From Geobacillus sp. 46C-IIa (GTDB lineage Bacteria; Bacillota; Bacilli; Bacillales; Anoxybacillaceae): a stretch of 64,000 nucleotides of DNA. Where the stretch lies: assembly GCF_014679505.1 (NCBI RefSeq), contig NZ_CP061474.1, positions 1,394,001-1,458,000 on the forward strand, given 5' to 3'. Made by a program: the position numbers and the translations under genes. Under the pieces are notes generated by a model. That model had not been told where the DNA came from and ran no database searches. It worked only from the letters and a program-made list of their open reading frames with translations. This document shows positions 16,608-25,516 of this stretch, one piece after another (the stretch's first letter is position 1; each line of letters starts with the position of its first letter).

Positions 16608-16941
16608 AGAGATCGCCCATGCCCGATCAGGGGATAAAGGAAACTGCGTAAACATTGGCGTGTTTGCGAACGATCCTTCCATTTACCCTTATCTTGTTGA
16701 ACAGATGACGGCGGGGCGGGTGAAACAGTTTTTTGCCGGGTTGGTGTTAGGAAAAGTGATCCGTTATGAAATGCCAAATATCGATGCATTAAATTTCGTC
16801 TGCTATCAAGCGCTTGACGGCGGAGGGTCATCATCGCTTCGTGTAGATAATTTAGGAAAATGTTTCGGAGCGAATATATTGCGATTTTCTATCCATCTGC
16901 CCGATTCACTGTATGAGCAAATAGTGAAAAAGGAGCGGTAA
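16588..16941 (+). CDS. AtuA C-terminal-domain-like protein
   Basis: A 117-residue protein beginning LKEIAHARSGDKGNCVNIG, a motif typical of the small C-terminal domain found at the end of AtuA-type proteins. DALNFVCYQALDGGGSSSLRVDNLGK follows in the second half. It begins inside the end of the AtuA gene (GGAGGTGGGAGAGT precedes the ATG) and probably forms a complex with that product. It has no membrane or signal segment and no known catalytic motif. Its function is unknown beyond association with this pathway. Confidence 0.82.
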   Translation: MPTVMLKEIAHARSGDKGNCVNIGVFANDPSIYPYLVEQMTAGRVKQFFAGLVLGKVIRYEMPNIDALNFVCYQALDGGGSSSLRVDNLGKCFGANILRFSIHLPDSLYEQIVKKER

Positions 16942-16943
16942 CA

Positions 16944-18101
16944 GTGGGATACGAACCTTATTTTACAATAGAGCATGAGATGTTAAGAAAAACAGTTCGT
17001 TCTTTCGTAGAGAAAGAGATCACCCCCTATGTTGAAGTGTGGGAGCAGTCTGGGGAATTTCCGAAAAAAATTATCAAGAGAATGGGGGATTTAGGGTTTT
17101 TAGGATTGCGTTATCCGAAAGAAGTCGGCGGGCAAGGTTGGGATTATTTTGCTAGCATTGTTTTTGCCGAAGAAATGGCCCACTGTGGATGTGGCGGAGT
17201 TCCGATGGCAGTGGCTGTTCAGACAGATATGGCTACACCCCCTATTATGCAGTTTGGAAATGAGGATCAAAAAGAACGGTTTTTAAAACCGGCCATCAAA
17301 GGAGAAAAATTGGCAGCCATCGGGATCACCGAACCGAATCACGGATCGGATGTAGCCTCCATCCAAACGCGTGCTTATCGTGATGGAAATGAATGGGTGA
17401 TTAACGGGTCAAAAATGTTCATCACAAACGGCCCGCGTGCTGATTTTATCACCCTTGTGGTGCGGACTTCCGATCAACCTGGACATAAAGGGATCAGCTT
17501 AATTCTTGTCGAGATGGATCGACCAGGAATTTCCATTAGCCGAAAATTAAATAAAGTAGGAATGAGATCGAGTGACACAGCGGAAATCGTTTTTGATCAT
17601 GTGCGGGTTCCGTATGAAAACTTGCTTGGAGAGGAAGGAAATGGGTTTAAGCAGATCATGTGGGAGCTTCAAGGAGAACGCTTGATCTCCGCCGCAGCAG
17701 CGATCGGCATTGCCGAGTATGCCTACGAATTTGCTTACCGCTATGCTAAAGAACGAAAACAGTTCGGAAAACCGATTGCCCACTTCCAAGTTATCAGTCA
17801 TTTGTTGGCAGAGATGAAAACGGAAATTGAAGTTTGCCGCGAAATGACATACGCTGTCGCTTACCGTTTTTCTAGAGGAGAAGTGCCAAGCAAAGAAATA
17901 TCCATGGTGAAATTAGCCTGCGCACAAATGGCGCATTGGGTGGCGGATCGGGCGTTGCAAATTTGCGGAGGCAACGGTTACATGATGGAATTTCCCATTC
18001 AGCGCATTTGGAGAGATACGAGATTATATCGAATCGGCGCCGGCACGGATGAAATTATGAAAGAAATCATCGCAAAACAAATGGGATTGCAAGATGATTA
18101 A
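16944..18101 (+). CDS. Acyl-CoA dehydrogenase (citronellyl/isovaleryl-type)
   Basis: This 385-residue FAD-dependent acyl-CoA dehydrogenase shows ITEPNHGSDVASIQTRA in the middle domain, QGERLISAAAAIGIAEYAYE, KERKQFGKPI and GGNGYMMEFPIQRIWRD. The position that holds the catalytic Glu in medium-chain enzymes (IYEGT) reads IGAGT here, while a Glu is present in GERL, as in isovaleryl- and long-chain-type enzymes. It should form a 2,3-double bond in a branched acyl-CoA and pass electrons to ETF. It starts at GTG 16944 behind AAAAAGGAGCGG, 2 bases after the previous gene. The next gene is a paralogue. Confidence 0.9.
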   Translation: MGYEPYFTIEHEMLRKTVRSFVEKEITPYVEVWEQSGEFPKKIIKRMGDLGFLGLRYPKEVGGQGWDYFASIVFAEEMAHCGCGGVPMAVAVQTDMATPPIMQFGNEDQKERFLKPAIKGEKLAAIGITEPNHGSDVASIQTRAYRDGNEWVINGSKMFITNGPRADFITLVVRTSDQPGHKGISLILVEMDRPGISISRKLNKVGMRSSDTAEIVFDHVRVPYENLLGEEGNGFKQIMWELQGERLISAAAAIGIAEYAYEFAYRYAKERKQFGKPIAHFQVISHLLAEMKTEIEVCREMTYAVAYRFSRGEVPSKEISMVKLACAQMAHWVADRALQICGGNGYMMEFPIQRIWRDTRLYRIGAGTDEIMKEIIAKQMGLQDD

Positions 18102-18114
18102 GGTGGTGAGGACG

Positions 18115-19284
18115 ATGGCACATTGGATGTTTCAAGAACATCATGAGATGTTTCGCAAATCGGTGAAAAAGTTTGTTGAAAAAGAAATAACGCCTTATGT
18201 GGAGGAGTGGGAAGAGAATGGAGAGGTTCCTAAGAAGTTGTTTGAACGGCTCGGAGAACTAGGATATCTGGGGATTAAGTACCCGAAAGAATACGGCGGT
18301 TTAGGATTGGATTTTATCATGGAATCGGTTTTTATTGAGGAATTAGCGAAGTGCGGCTCGGGAGGAGTTGGGGCGGCGATTGGCGCTCATATTGGGATTG
18401 CCACTCCCCCGATTTGGCGTTGGGGGACGCATGAGCAGAAGAAAAAGTATTTGACGCCAGCCATTCAAGGAAAAATGATTGCTGCCTTAGCAATTACAGA
18501 GCCAAATGCCGGAAGCGACGTTTCTTCCATCGAAACGAGAGCAGAACGACATGGAGATTGTTACGTTTTAAATGGATCAAAAACGTTCATCACGAATGGG
18601 GTCAATGCGGATTATGTAGTTATTGCAGCTAAGACCGGCGATGGGCCTCGCCATCACAATATTAGTTTATTCATCGTCGAAACGAGATGGGACGGCTTTT
18701 CCGTCGGAAAGAAGTTGGATAAGTTAGGATGGCGCAGCTCGGATACGGGGGAATTATATTTTGAAAATGTGAAAGTTCCTAAAGAAAACCTGCTCGGGAA
18801 CGAAAACGAGGGATTTCGGTATATTATGCAAAATTTCCAGTGGGAGCGGCTAGTGATGGCGCTCTCCAGCGTGGCGTTGGCCGAGAAGGCGCTCGAGGAT
18901 TCGATTCGCTATAGCAAGGAACGAGTACAGTTTGGCAAGCCGATTCGCCAATTTCAAGTTTTGCGCCATAAAATGGTTGATATGGCAATTGATATTGAAA
19001 AAGCAAGGCATATCACATACCGTGCCATTTATCTATACAACCAAGGCAAGGACGTTACAACAGAAGCGACCATGGCAAAAGCGTACGCCGGTGAAATGGT
19101 GAGCAGGGTATGTGACCAGGCGGTGCAAATTCATGGAGGAAACGGCTATATGATGGAATTCCCTGTGCAACGCTATTGGCGCGATGCGCGAATTCAGTCA
19201 ATTGGCGGCGGCACGACGCAAATCATGCGCGAGATTTTAGTGAAAAGATTAGAAATTATGCAAGAAGGATCGCCTGAAGCGTAA
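18115..19284 (+). CDS. Acyl-CoA dehydrogenase, second paralogue
   Basis: This 389-residue enzyme is built like the preceding one: ITEPNAGSDVSSIETRA, FQWERLVMALSSVALAEKALED, KERVQFGKPIRQF and GGNGYMMEFPVQRYWRDAR. The medium-chain Glu position reads IGGGT, and the candidate catalytic Glu is in WERL. The ATG at 18115 is chosen over 18094 because AAGGTGGTGAGG stands directly before it and MAHWMFQEHHEM aligns with the start of the sister protein. The upstream alternative would overlap the first dehydrogenase by 8 bases. The two may act as a heteromer or on successive or different chain lengths. Confidence 0.9.
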   Translation: MAHWMFQEHHEMFRKSVKKFVEKEITPYVEEWEENGEVPKKLFERLGELGYLGIKYPKEYGGLGLDFIMESVFIEELAKCGSGGVGAAIGAHIGIATPPIWRWGTHEQKKKYLTPAIQGKMIAALAITEPNAGSDVSSIETRAERHGDCYVLNGSKTFITNGVNADYVVIAAKTGDGPRHHNISLFIVETRWDGFSVGKKLDKLGWRSSDTGELYFENVKVPKENLLGNENEGFRYIMQNFQWERLVMALSSVALAEKALEDSIRYSKERVQFGKPIRQFQVLRHKMVDMAIDIEKARHITYRAIYLYNQGKDVTTEATMAKAYAGEMVSRVCDQAVQIHGGNGYMMEFPVQRYWRDARIQSIGGGTTQIMREILVKRLEIMQEGSPEA

Positions 19285-19332
19285 GCAGGAAGCCGTCATA
19301 CATTATGAAATTTTGGTAGGGAGAGGTTGACG

Positions 19333-20868
19333 ATGAACATGGGGATTGGTAGGTGGCTGGCAAAGTACAGTGATAGATTCCCGGAAAAAATAGCCTTGAT
19401 TTATAAGGATAAGCGTTTTTCTTATAGTGAACTAAATCAACGCATCAATCGTTTATCTCAAGCATTTCTACATCTAGGAGTTAGAAAAGGGGATAGAGTG
19501 TTATCCCTTCTTTTCAATACAAACGAACTACTAGAAACGATGTTCGCCTGTGCCAAAATTGGGGCTATTTTTGTCCCGATTAATACTCGACTAAGCATCG
19601 ATGAGGTAGAATATATCGTTCGTGATGCGAGTGGCCGCGTGTTCGTTTACGATGTACGGTTAGAAGGGGTTGCCAAGGAGATTCGAAAGCGAGTGGATCA
19701 TATCCAACATTATATTTGTGTGGGGCAAAGTAACCAAGAGATGACGCTTTTATATGAAACATTACTATCTTCTTTTCCTGCAGAAGAGCTGTCATTTGAA
19801 ATTAAGCTGGGAGATGTCCATATGATCATGTACACATCTGGGACAACGGGGAAACCGAAAGGAGCGATGCTAACACACGGAAATACACAGTGGAATGCGA
19901 TCAATTGCATTAATTTCTTGTCTATTGAAGAAAGAGACATTACTTATACAGTTGCCCCAATGTTTCATATTGGCGGAATGAATATTTTTACCACACCTAC
20001 TCTGTACAAGGGGGGAACTGTTGTTTTAGATGATAAGTTTGATCCAAAGATTACTTTAGAAACAATTGAAAAGGAAAAAATTACAACACTATTTCTTGTG
20101 CCTGCGATGTGGCTGGCAATTATGCAATACCCAAACTTTGAAGATTATAACATTCGTTCCTTAAGGCTGAGTGTGTGCGGGGGAGCTCCCTGCCCACTGA
20201 CGGTGATCGAATTTTTTCAGAAAAAGGGAGTTCTTTTCTACGAGGGGTTCGGTTTAACAGAAACGTCACCGTTTGTGAGTGTACTGGATGATCGAAACAG
20301 TATTCGCAAGAGCGGCTCAGTCGGAAAAACGCCGATTCATACTGAGATTCGCATTGTTGATTCAATGGATCAAGACGTGCCCATTGGTGAAGTTGGTGAG
20401 TTGCTCGTAAAAGGTCCTAATGTTTTCGCGGGGTATTGGAATAATTCCGAGGCGACACAGGAGGCGATCAAAAACGGGTGGTTTTATACCGGTGATTTGG
20501 CAAAAATGGACGAAGAAGGGTTTCTGTATATTGTTGACCGCAAAAAAGATATGATTATCAGCGGTGGAGAGAATATTTATCCTGTTGAGGTAGAACAAGT
20601 GATATTTCGTATGCCAAATGTAAAAGAAGTTGCTGTTGTTGGGGTCGCTGATGAAAAGTGGGGGGAATCGGTAAAGGCATATATTGTTCTATCAGATGCG
20701 ACGAAAACAATGACTTTAGAAGACGTACAACGATTCTGTGATGGGAAACTCGCAAGGTATAAAATTCCGAAACATATCGAGATCATTGATCAATTGCCGA
20801 GAAATGCCACTGGAAAAGTATTAAAAAACGTATTACGTCAGTGGAAAAAAGAAAAAGGGAAGGTGTAA
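19333..20868 (+). CDS. Acyl-CoA ligase (AMP-forming), first of three
   Basis: This 511-residue ANL-superfamily ligase has the AMP-binding P-loop YTSGTTGKPKGAM near residue 170, FYEGFGLTETSP, GWFYTGDLAKMDEEGFLYIVDRKKDMI and the C-terminal Lys motif LPRNATGKVLKN. It activates a carboxylic acid to its CoA thioester through an acyl-adenylate. The start is ATG 19333 behind GTAGGGAGAGG; ATG 19339 is also possible. In this operon it is a candidate for activating the imported terpenoid or branched acid before the dehydrogenases act. Confidence 0.9.
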   Translation: MNMGIGRWLAKYSDRFPEKIALIYKDKRFSYSELNQRINRLSQAFLHLGVRKGDRVLSLLFNTNELLETMFACAKIGAIFVPINTRLSIDEVEYIVRDASGRVFVYDVRLEGVAKEIRKRVDHIQHYICVGQSNQEMTLLYETLLSSFPAEELSFEIKLGDVHMIMYTSGTTGKPKGAMLTHGNTQWNAINCINFLSIEERDITYTVAPMFHIGGMNIFTTPTLYKGGTVVLDDKFDPKITLETIEKEKITTLFLVPAMWLAIMQYPNFEDYNIRSLRLSVCGGAPCPLTVIEFFQKKGVLFYEGFGLTETSPFVSVLDDRNSIRKSGSVGKTPIHTEIRIVDSMDQDVPIGEVGELLVKGPNVFAGYWNNSEATQEAIKNGWFYTGDLAKMDEEGFLYIVDRKKDMIISGGENIYPVEVEQVIFRMPNVKEVAVVGVADEKWGESVKAYIVLSDATKTMTLEDVQRFCDGKLARYKIPKHIEIIDQLPRNATGKVLKNVLRQWKKEKGKV

Positions 20869-20871
20869 AGG

Positions 20872-21309
20872 TTGTTTACTAAATATTTTAATGATTACAA
20901 AATCGGGGAAACTTGGCGATCAAAAGGACGGACGATTACAGAAGCGGATATCGTCAATTTCGCCTCTTTGAGCGGCGATTGGTATCCGCTTCATACCGAT
21001 GCCGAGTATGCGAAGCAAACGCCATTTCAACAAAGGATCGCACATGGCCTACTCGTTCTTTCCGTTGCTTCAGGATTGCTCTTGTTTGAGCCGGGTATTG
21101 TCGTCGCCTTTTACGGGATGGAACATTTGCGATTTGTGAAACCGACTTTTATCGGAGACACCCTTCATGTAGAAATGACGGTGGTGAACCTTGAGGATAG
21201 GGGGGACGGAACGGGGATTGTTGCGGCACATCAGGAAGTAAAGAAACAAATGGGTGAGACAGTAGCCATTTCCGTCGTTAAAGTTCTCTTAAATAAGTAC
21301 GGAAAATAG
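20872..21309 (+). CDS. MaoC-like hot-dog enoyl-CoA hydratase
   Basis: A 145-residue single hot-dog protein with the MaoC hydratase pattern: LSGDWYPLHTDAEYAKQTPFQQRIAHGLL carries the catalytic Asp and His of the (R)-specific hydratase motif. It would hydrate a 2-enoyl-CoA, or act as a thioesterase-like relative. It begins at a TTG three bases after the ligase stop. With the crotonase-type hydratase at 23078 the operon holds two structurally unrelated hydratases, which suggests two separate hydration steps or stereochemistries. Confidence 0.88.
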   Translation: MFTKYFNDYKIGETWRSKGRTITEADIVNFASLSGDWYPLHTDAEYAKQTPFQQRIAHGLLVLSVASGLLLFEPGIVVAFYGMEHLRFVKPTFIGDTLHVEMTVVNLEDRGDGTGIVAAHQEVKKQMGETVAISVVKVLLNKYGK

Positions 21310-21344
21310 TGGGGAGCAGTTTGTAATGAAAGGATGTGAACAGT

Positions 21345-22880
21345 GTGAATCGCGAGCAAAAGGTGATGAGTGAAATCGAGCGGATTCAAAAAGGCGGGCC
21401 TAGGGAAAATCATGAAAAAATTAAGAAATTAGGCAAGTTGTTTGTCCGCGATCGGTTGAAGTTGTTTTTTGATAATGGAGAGTTGGCTTATGAAACAGGC
21501 TTGTTCGCTAACGCTTTGCAGGAACACCTGCCTGCAGATGGAGTTGTAACGGGCGCAGGGAAAATCAATGACCGTCTTGTTTACTTTGCAGCCAGCGATT
21601 TCACCGTAAAGGCGGGGTCAATTGGAAAGAAGCACGGGGAGAAAATATTGCGGACGCAACAGGCGGCTATCAAAGGAAAACGGCCCATTCTTTATTTAAT
21701 TGATTCATCCGGGGGCAGGATCGAAGAAGCAGGTGGATACCATGTTGAAAAATATTCTGGAGGAAAAATTTTTTATAACCATAGCATTATGTCGGGGCGA
21801 ATTCCACAAATTGGGGTTCTATATGGTCCGTGCTTCGCGGGCACAGCCTATATGTTAGTATTTTGCGATTTTGTGATTATGATGAAGAAAAACGCCGGTA
21901 TGGCCATTGCCTCACCACGGATGGTGCAAATGGCTACCGGTCAAAAGGTTGATATTGAAGAGTTGGGCGGGGCTGAGATGCATGCGAAAAAAAGCGGCTC
22001 GGTAGACTTTGTCGTCGAGACGGAAGAGGAAGCGGCAGAGTTGGTGAAAACGTTATTATCTTACCTCCCAGACAACTATCAGTCAAAGCCGCCTCGATAT
22101 GCTGGCAAGCCGCCGGCTAGAAGCCCGGAAGAAATCGATCGAATTATTCCCCGGGAACCGAATCAACCATATGACGTTCATGATTTAATTGACTGCATCG
22201 TTGATAAAGGAAGTTTTCTAGAGGTGCAAAAAGATTACGCCAAGGAGCTCGTTGTAGGCTTTGCGAGATTAGAAGGGAGAGTGATTGGTGTTGTCGCCAA
22301 CCAACCGGCCGTCAAAGGGGGAGCAATTTTCCCGGAATCAGCGGATAAGGGAGCCAATTTTGTGTGGACTTGTGATGCCTATAATATCCCATTGCTTTAC
22401 TTATGCGACACACCAGGATTTATGGTTGGAACAAAAGTGGAACAAGAGGGAATTTTGAGAAGAGGAAGAAATTTCATCTACGCCAGCTCGGTGGCCAATG
22501 TTCCGAAAATATGCGTTGTTGTAAGAAAAGCATATGGAGCGGGAATTTATGCAATGGCAGGTCCGGCTTATGAGCCGGAAATGACGATTGCTTTGCCATC
22601 GGCGGAAATCGCCATTATGGGACCAGAGGCAGCGATCAATGCTGTTTATTACAACAAAATTCAAAGTGTTACTGATCCAAAAGAAAAAGTGGAGTTGGTC
22701 AAACGGCTGAGAGAAGAGTATCGAGCGGGCTACGACATCTACAAACTAGCAGGGGATTTAGTCGTAGATGATTTAATCGCCCCAAAAGACTTAAGAAAAG
22801 AGCTGTCCAGCCGATTTGAAATGTTTGAGAACAAAGATTTTCCGCTTCCGGAAAAGAAACACGGAACGATTCTAAGCTGA
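21345..22880 (+). CDS. Acyl-CoA carboxylase carboxyltransferase subunit (methylcrotonyl/geranyl/propionyl type)
   Basis: This 511-residue protein has both halves of the carboxyltransferase fold. The N half contains KINDRLVYFAASDFTVKAGSIGKKHGEK and IDSSGGRIEE; the C half has the acyl-CoA/biotin glycine pairs in KAYGAGIYAMAGPAYEPEM and IAIMGPEAAINAVYYNKI. It moves carboxyl from carboxybiotin on the small carrier to an acyl-CoA. Its place with AtuA and acyl-CoA dehydrogenases favours a 3-methyl-2-enoyl-CoA (methylcrotonyl or geranyl type), but propionyl-CoA cannot be excluded. GTG 21345 is 10 bases after AAGGA; GTG 21336 would be too close. No partner biotin carboxylase lies nearby. Confidence 0.88.
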   Translation: MNREQKVMSEIERIQKGGPRENHEKIKKLGKLFVRDRLKLFFDNGELAYETGLFANALQEHLPADGVVTGAGKINDRLVYFAASDFTVKAGSIGKKHGEKILRTQQAAIKGKRPILYLIDSSGGRIEEAGGYHVEKYSGGKIFYNHSIMSGRIPQIGVLYGPCFAGTAYMLVFCDFVIMMKKNAGMAIASPRMVQMATGQKVDIEELGGAEMHAKKSGSVDFVVETEEEAAELVKTLLSYLPDNYQSKPPRYAGKPPARSPEEIDRIIPREPNQPYDVHDLIDCIVDKGSFLEVQKDYAKELVVGFARLEGRVIGVVANQPAVKGGAIFPESADKGANFVWTCDAYNIPLLYLCDTPGFMVGTKVEQEGILRRGRNFIYASSVANVPKICVVVRKAYGAGIYAMAGPAYEPEMTIALPSAEIAIMGPEAAINAVYYNKIQSVTDPKEKVELVKRLREEYRAGYDIYKLAGDLVVDDLIAPKDLRKELSSRFEMFENKDFPLPEKKHGTILS

Positions 22881-23077
22881 AAAGATAGATGTGTAGTTAG
22901 TTCGGCAAAGTAGATTAGGGTGTTGGACATAAGGCGAAGGAATGGGATTGGGGCAACATGGCGACGAGGCTACATGGCAGATTAATGACGGAAAAGCCAA
23001 AATCAAACGTCGAGGAGTTTTCCGCCTTAATCTGTTGCAAGCAAAGAAACATGGGACAGTAAAAGGAGGCTGACCAA

Positions 23078-23863
23078 ATGGAATACAAAACCATTCTTTG
23101 CGATGTCAAAGAAGAAATTGCCACGATTACTCTCAACCAGCCTGAGATGCGAAACCCCCTTTCCAAACGGACAACCGAAGAGTTAACCGATGCGATTGAG
23201 AAAAGTGATAGGGATCCACATATAAAAGCCATCATCATTACCGGGGCAGGGAAAGCGTTTTCGGCCGGTGGAGATATTAATGAGTTTAAAGAAAACTTTA
23301 TGAAGACTGTGCCTGCTTTGCATATGGAGGGCAGGGAAAGCACACAATTGTTCAAGCTGGGTGCGACAGTGAAAACACCGATGATCGCCGCTGTTAACGG
23401 CCCTGCCTTAGGAGGGGGATGTGGTCTTGTTGCTATGTGTCATATAGCGGTTGCATCGAAGGAGGCGAAGCTGGGACTGACAGAACTCCGTTTAGGAATT
23501 GTACCGTTTGTGATTTTGCCTTGGATCAGGAGAGCAGTAGGCGACCGTAGAGCGATGGAGTTAATGTTGTCGGCTGAAGTGGTTTCAGCGGAAAAAGCGA
23601 AAGAATTAAATCTTGTTCATCGCGTCGTTCCGCATCATGAATTGGAAGCGGAAACATGGAGGCTGGCAAAAACGATTGCGTCATTTAGCCCGCTCGCTGT
23701 CAAGTTGGCATTAGATGCGTTTTATACGACGGACCAAATGGATTTAATGAAAGCGTTCGACTATTTATCCACCTTAAGAATTGTTTCATTTTGCAGTGAA
23801 GATTTAAGGGAAGGTGCGGCAGCATTCCTAGAAAAAAGAACGCCAGTCTGGCGGGGCAAATGA
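23078..23863 (+). CDS. Enoyl-CoA hydratase/isomerase (crotonase family)
   Basis: This 261-residue crotonase-fold protein has the oxyanion-hole segments GAGKAFSAGGDINEF and VNGPALGGGCGLVAMCHIAVAS, followed by LGLTELRLGIVPFVI. It probably hydrates the carboxylated enoyl-CoA, as AtuE (isohexenylglutaconyl-CoA hydratase) or methylglutaconyl-CoA hydratase would. It starts at ATG 23078 after AAAAGGAGG and follows a 197-base gap after the carboxyltransferase in which I see no gene. The last codons overlap the ATGATG at the beginning of the next reading frame. Confidence 0.88.
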   Translation: MEYKTILCDVKEEIATITLNQPEMRNPLSKRTTEELTDAIEKSDRDPHIKAIIITGAGKAFSAGGDINEFKENFMKTVPALHMEGRESTQLFKLGATVKTPMIAAVNGPALGGGCGLVAMCHIAVASKEAKLGLTELRLGIVPFVILPWIRRAVGDRRAMELMLSAEVVSAEKAKELNLVHRVVPHHELEAETWRLAKTIASFSPLAVKLALDAFYTTDQMDLMKAFDYLSTLRIVSFCSEDLREGAAAFLEKRTPVWRGK

Positions 23864-23913
23864 TGAACGAGAACGACTTTTTGTTACATGGGCCAAAAAG
23901 GGGGAATTGGAAA

Positions 23914-25482
23914 ATGGGAAAGAAACAAACCGTGCTGCAGGCTTTGGCTGACGCCGTAGAAAGTGAGCCTGATAAGATATTCTTAATAGAGGAAGATAAG
24001 ACCGTTTCATTCAAACAGTTTGATGAAATAACTGACCGATTAGCATCAGCCTTTTTTGAAAAAGGAATTAAAAAGGGAGATAAAATTAGTATTATTGCTT
24101 TAAATCAAGTAGAGTGGCTATATACATTTTTTGCGGCCACAAAAATCGGTGTTACCGTCGTCCCTCTCAATACAAGATATCGTGAAACAGAACTTGAATA
24201 TATGCTTAATCAGGCTGAGGTGAAAGCGGTTATATCCTTAGCGCAGTTCCAAGATTTTGACTATGTGAAGTTTTTTCAGTCATTTCGTTCGCGAATTCCT
24301 GGGGTTTCCCAATTTTTCTATATCGGCGGGAATGGAGAGCATAGTTTTGAAAAGTTGTTGGAGTGTGAACCTGAAGATTACACATTGTCTGAAGCAAAAG
24401 AACAGGTCGATGAGGAAGATACTGTTTTAATTATTTATACATCAGGAACAACCGGAAAACCAAAAGGGGCTATGATAACGAACCGAAGTTTATTGGCCTC
24501 GGCACGTGCTCAATCGGAGCACTTAAACATAAGCAAAGATGATATTGCTATCGGCAGTCTACCTCTCAACCACGTTGGCGGGATTACATGTACGATAATG
24601 GTCGGGCTTGTAAGCATGAGTAGTGTTGTCCTAGTTCCAAACTTTCGTCCTGACCGAGTTGTTGATGTCATTGAGCGGTATAAAGCGACAATTTTTGGCG
24701 GCGTTCCAACCATGTATTTGATGATGTTATCATTGCCTCATTTAACAAAGAAGAAATTAACTTCATTGAAAATTTGCATTGTAGGGGGATCGAATGTCGA
24801 ACCAAAGTTATGTTGTCGGATTACAAACTCTATTCCTAATGCAAAGCTTATTAACTTATATGGTTTAAGTGAAACATCAGGAGCATGTGTGTTATCTCGA
24901 TTAACTGATAATATTTCCAAGGTTCAGGAAACCATTGGTGTTCCAATTGGAACATTCAAGGCTAAAGTAGTGGATCGAGATGGTGCAGAAGTGTCAAATG
25001 GGGTAATTGGCGAGCTTTTTATACAGGGTGATTGTGTGGCAAAAGGTTATTATGGAATGAAAAAGGAGACAAACGAAACATTTCAGCATGGATGGTTGGC
25101 AACAGGAGATATGGTTTATAAGGATGATGAAGGATATTTGCATTTCAAAGGACGCAAAAAAGAAATGTATATAACGGGTGGTTTCAACGTTTTTCCAGTT
25201 GAAATTGAAAATGTCCTAGCTTCCTACGAAAAGGTTCAACTTGCCGCGGGTATAGGAGTACCGGATCCGTTATTGGGAGAAATAGGGGTTTATTACATTG
25301 TCCCGAAGCCGAATGTTAGTTTAACAGAGGAAGAGTTGTTTCAATTTTGTCGGGATCGTTTAGCGGATTACAAAGTTCCAAAACGTTTCATCATCGTCGA
25401 TGAAGTACCGCTCACCCCAGCAGGGAAGGTACAAAAATCTAAGTTAATGCAACGTTATCTAGAAACCAATCGGCAAGCGTAA
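23914..25482 (+). CDS. Acyl-CoA ligase (AMP-forming), second of three
   Basis: This ANL-superfamily ligase of 522 residues has IIYTSGTTGKPKGAMITN, INLYGLSETSGACVLS, GWLATGDMVYKDDEGYLHFKGRKKEMYITGGFNVFPVEIE and LTPAGKVQKSKL with the catalytic Lys. MGKKQTVLQALADAVESEPDK at 23914 looks like a normal family start and has AAAAGGGGGAATTGG upstream. An in-frame ATG at 23860 overlapping the hydratase stop (ATGA) would add 18 residues and cannot be excluded. It activates an unknown acid; the sequence is clearly different from the other two ligases of the operon. Confidence 0.88.
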   Translation: MGKKQTVLQALADAVESEPDKIFLIEEDKTVSFKQFDEITDRLASAFFEKGIKKGDKISIIALNQVEWLYTFFAATKIGVTVVPLNTRYRETELEYMLNQAEVKAVISLAQFQDFDYVKFFQSFRSRIPGVSQFFYIGGNGEHSFEKLLECEPEDYTLSEAKEQVDEEDTVLIIYTSGTTGKPKGAMITNRSLLASARAQSEHLNISKDDIAIGSLPLNHVGGITCTIMVGLVSMSSVVLVPNFRPDRVVDVIERYKATIFGGVPTMYLMMLSLPHLTKKKLTSLKICIVGGSNVEPKLCCRITNSIPNAKLINLYGLSETSGACVLSRLTDNISKVQETIGVPIGTFKAKVVDRDGAEVSNGVIGELFIQGDCVAKGYYGMKKETNETFQHGWLATGDMVYKDDEGYLHFKGRKKEMYITGGFNVFPVEIENVLASYEKVQLAAGIGVPDPLLGEIGVYYIVPKPNVSLTEEELFQFCRDRLADYKVPKRFIIVDEVPLTPAGKVQKSKLMQRYLETNRQA

Positions 25483-25516
25483 TACCCGGAATTTCGTGAG
25501 AAGGAGAGGTTTGAAA

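Noticed and set aside
22881..23077. 197-base gap inside the acyl-CoA operon
   Set aside because: Only a weak hairpin (GGAAAA with TTTTCC) was seen; no gene, promoter or relic could be supported.
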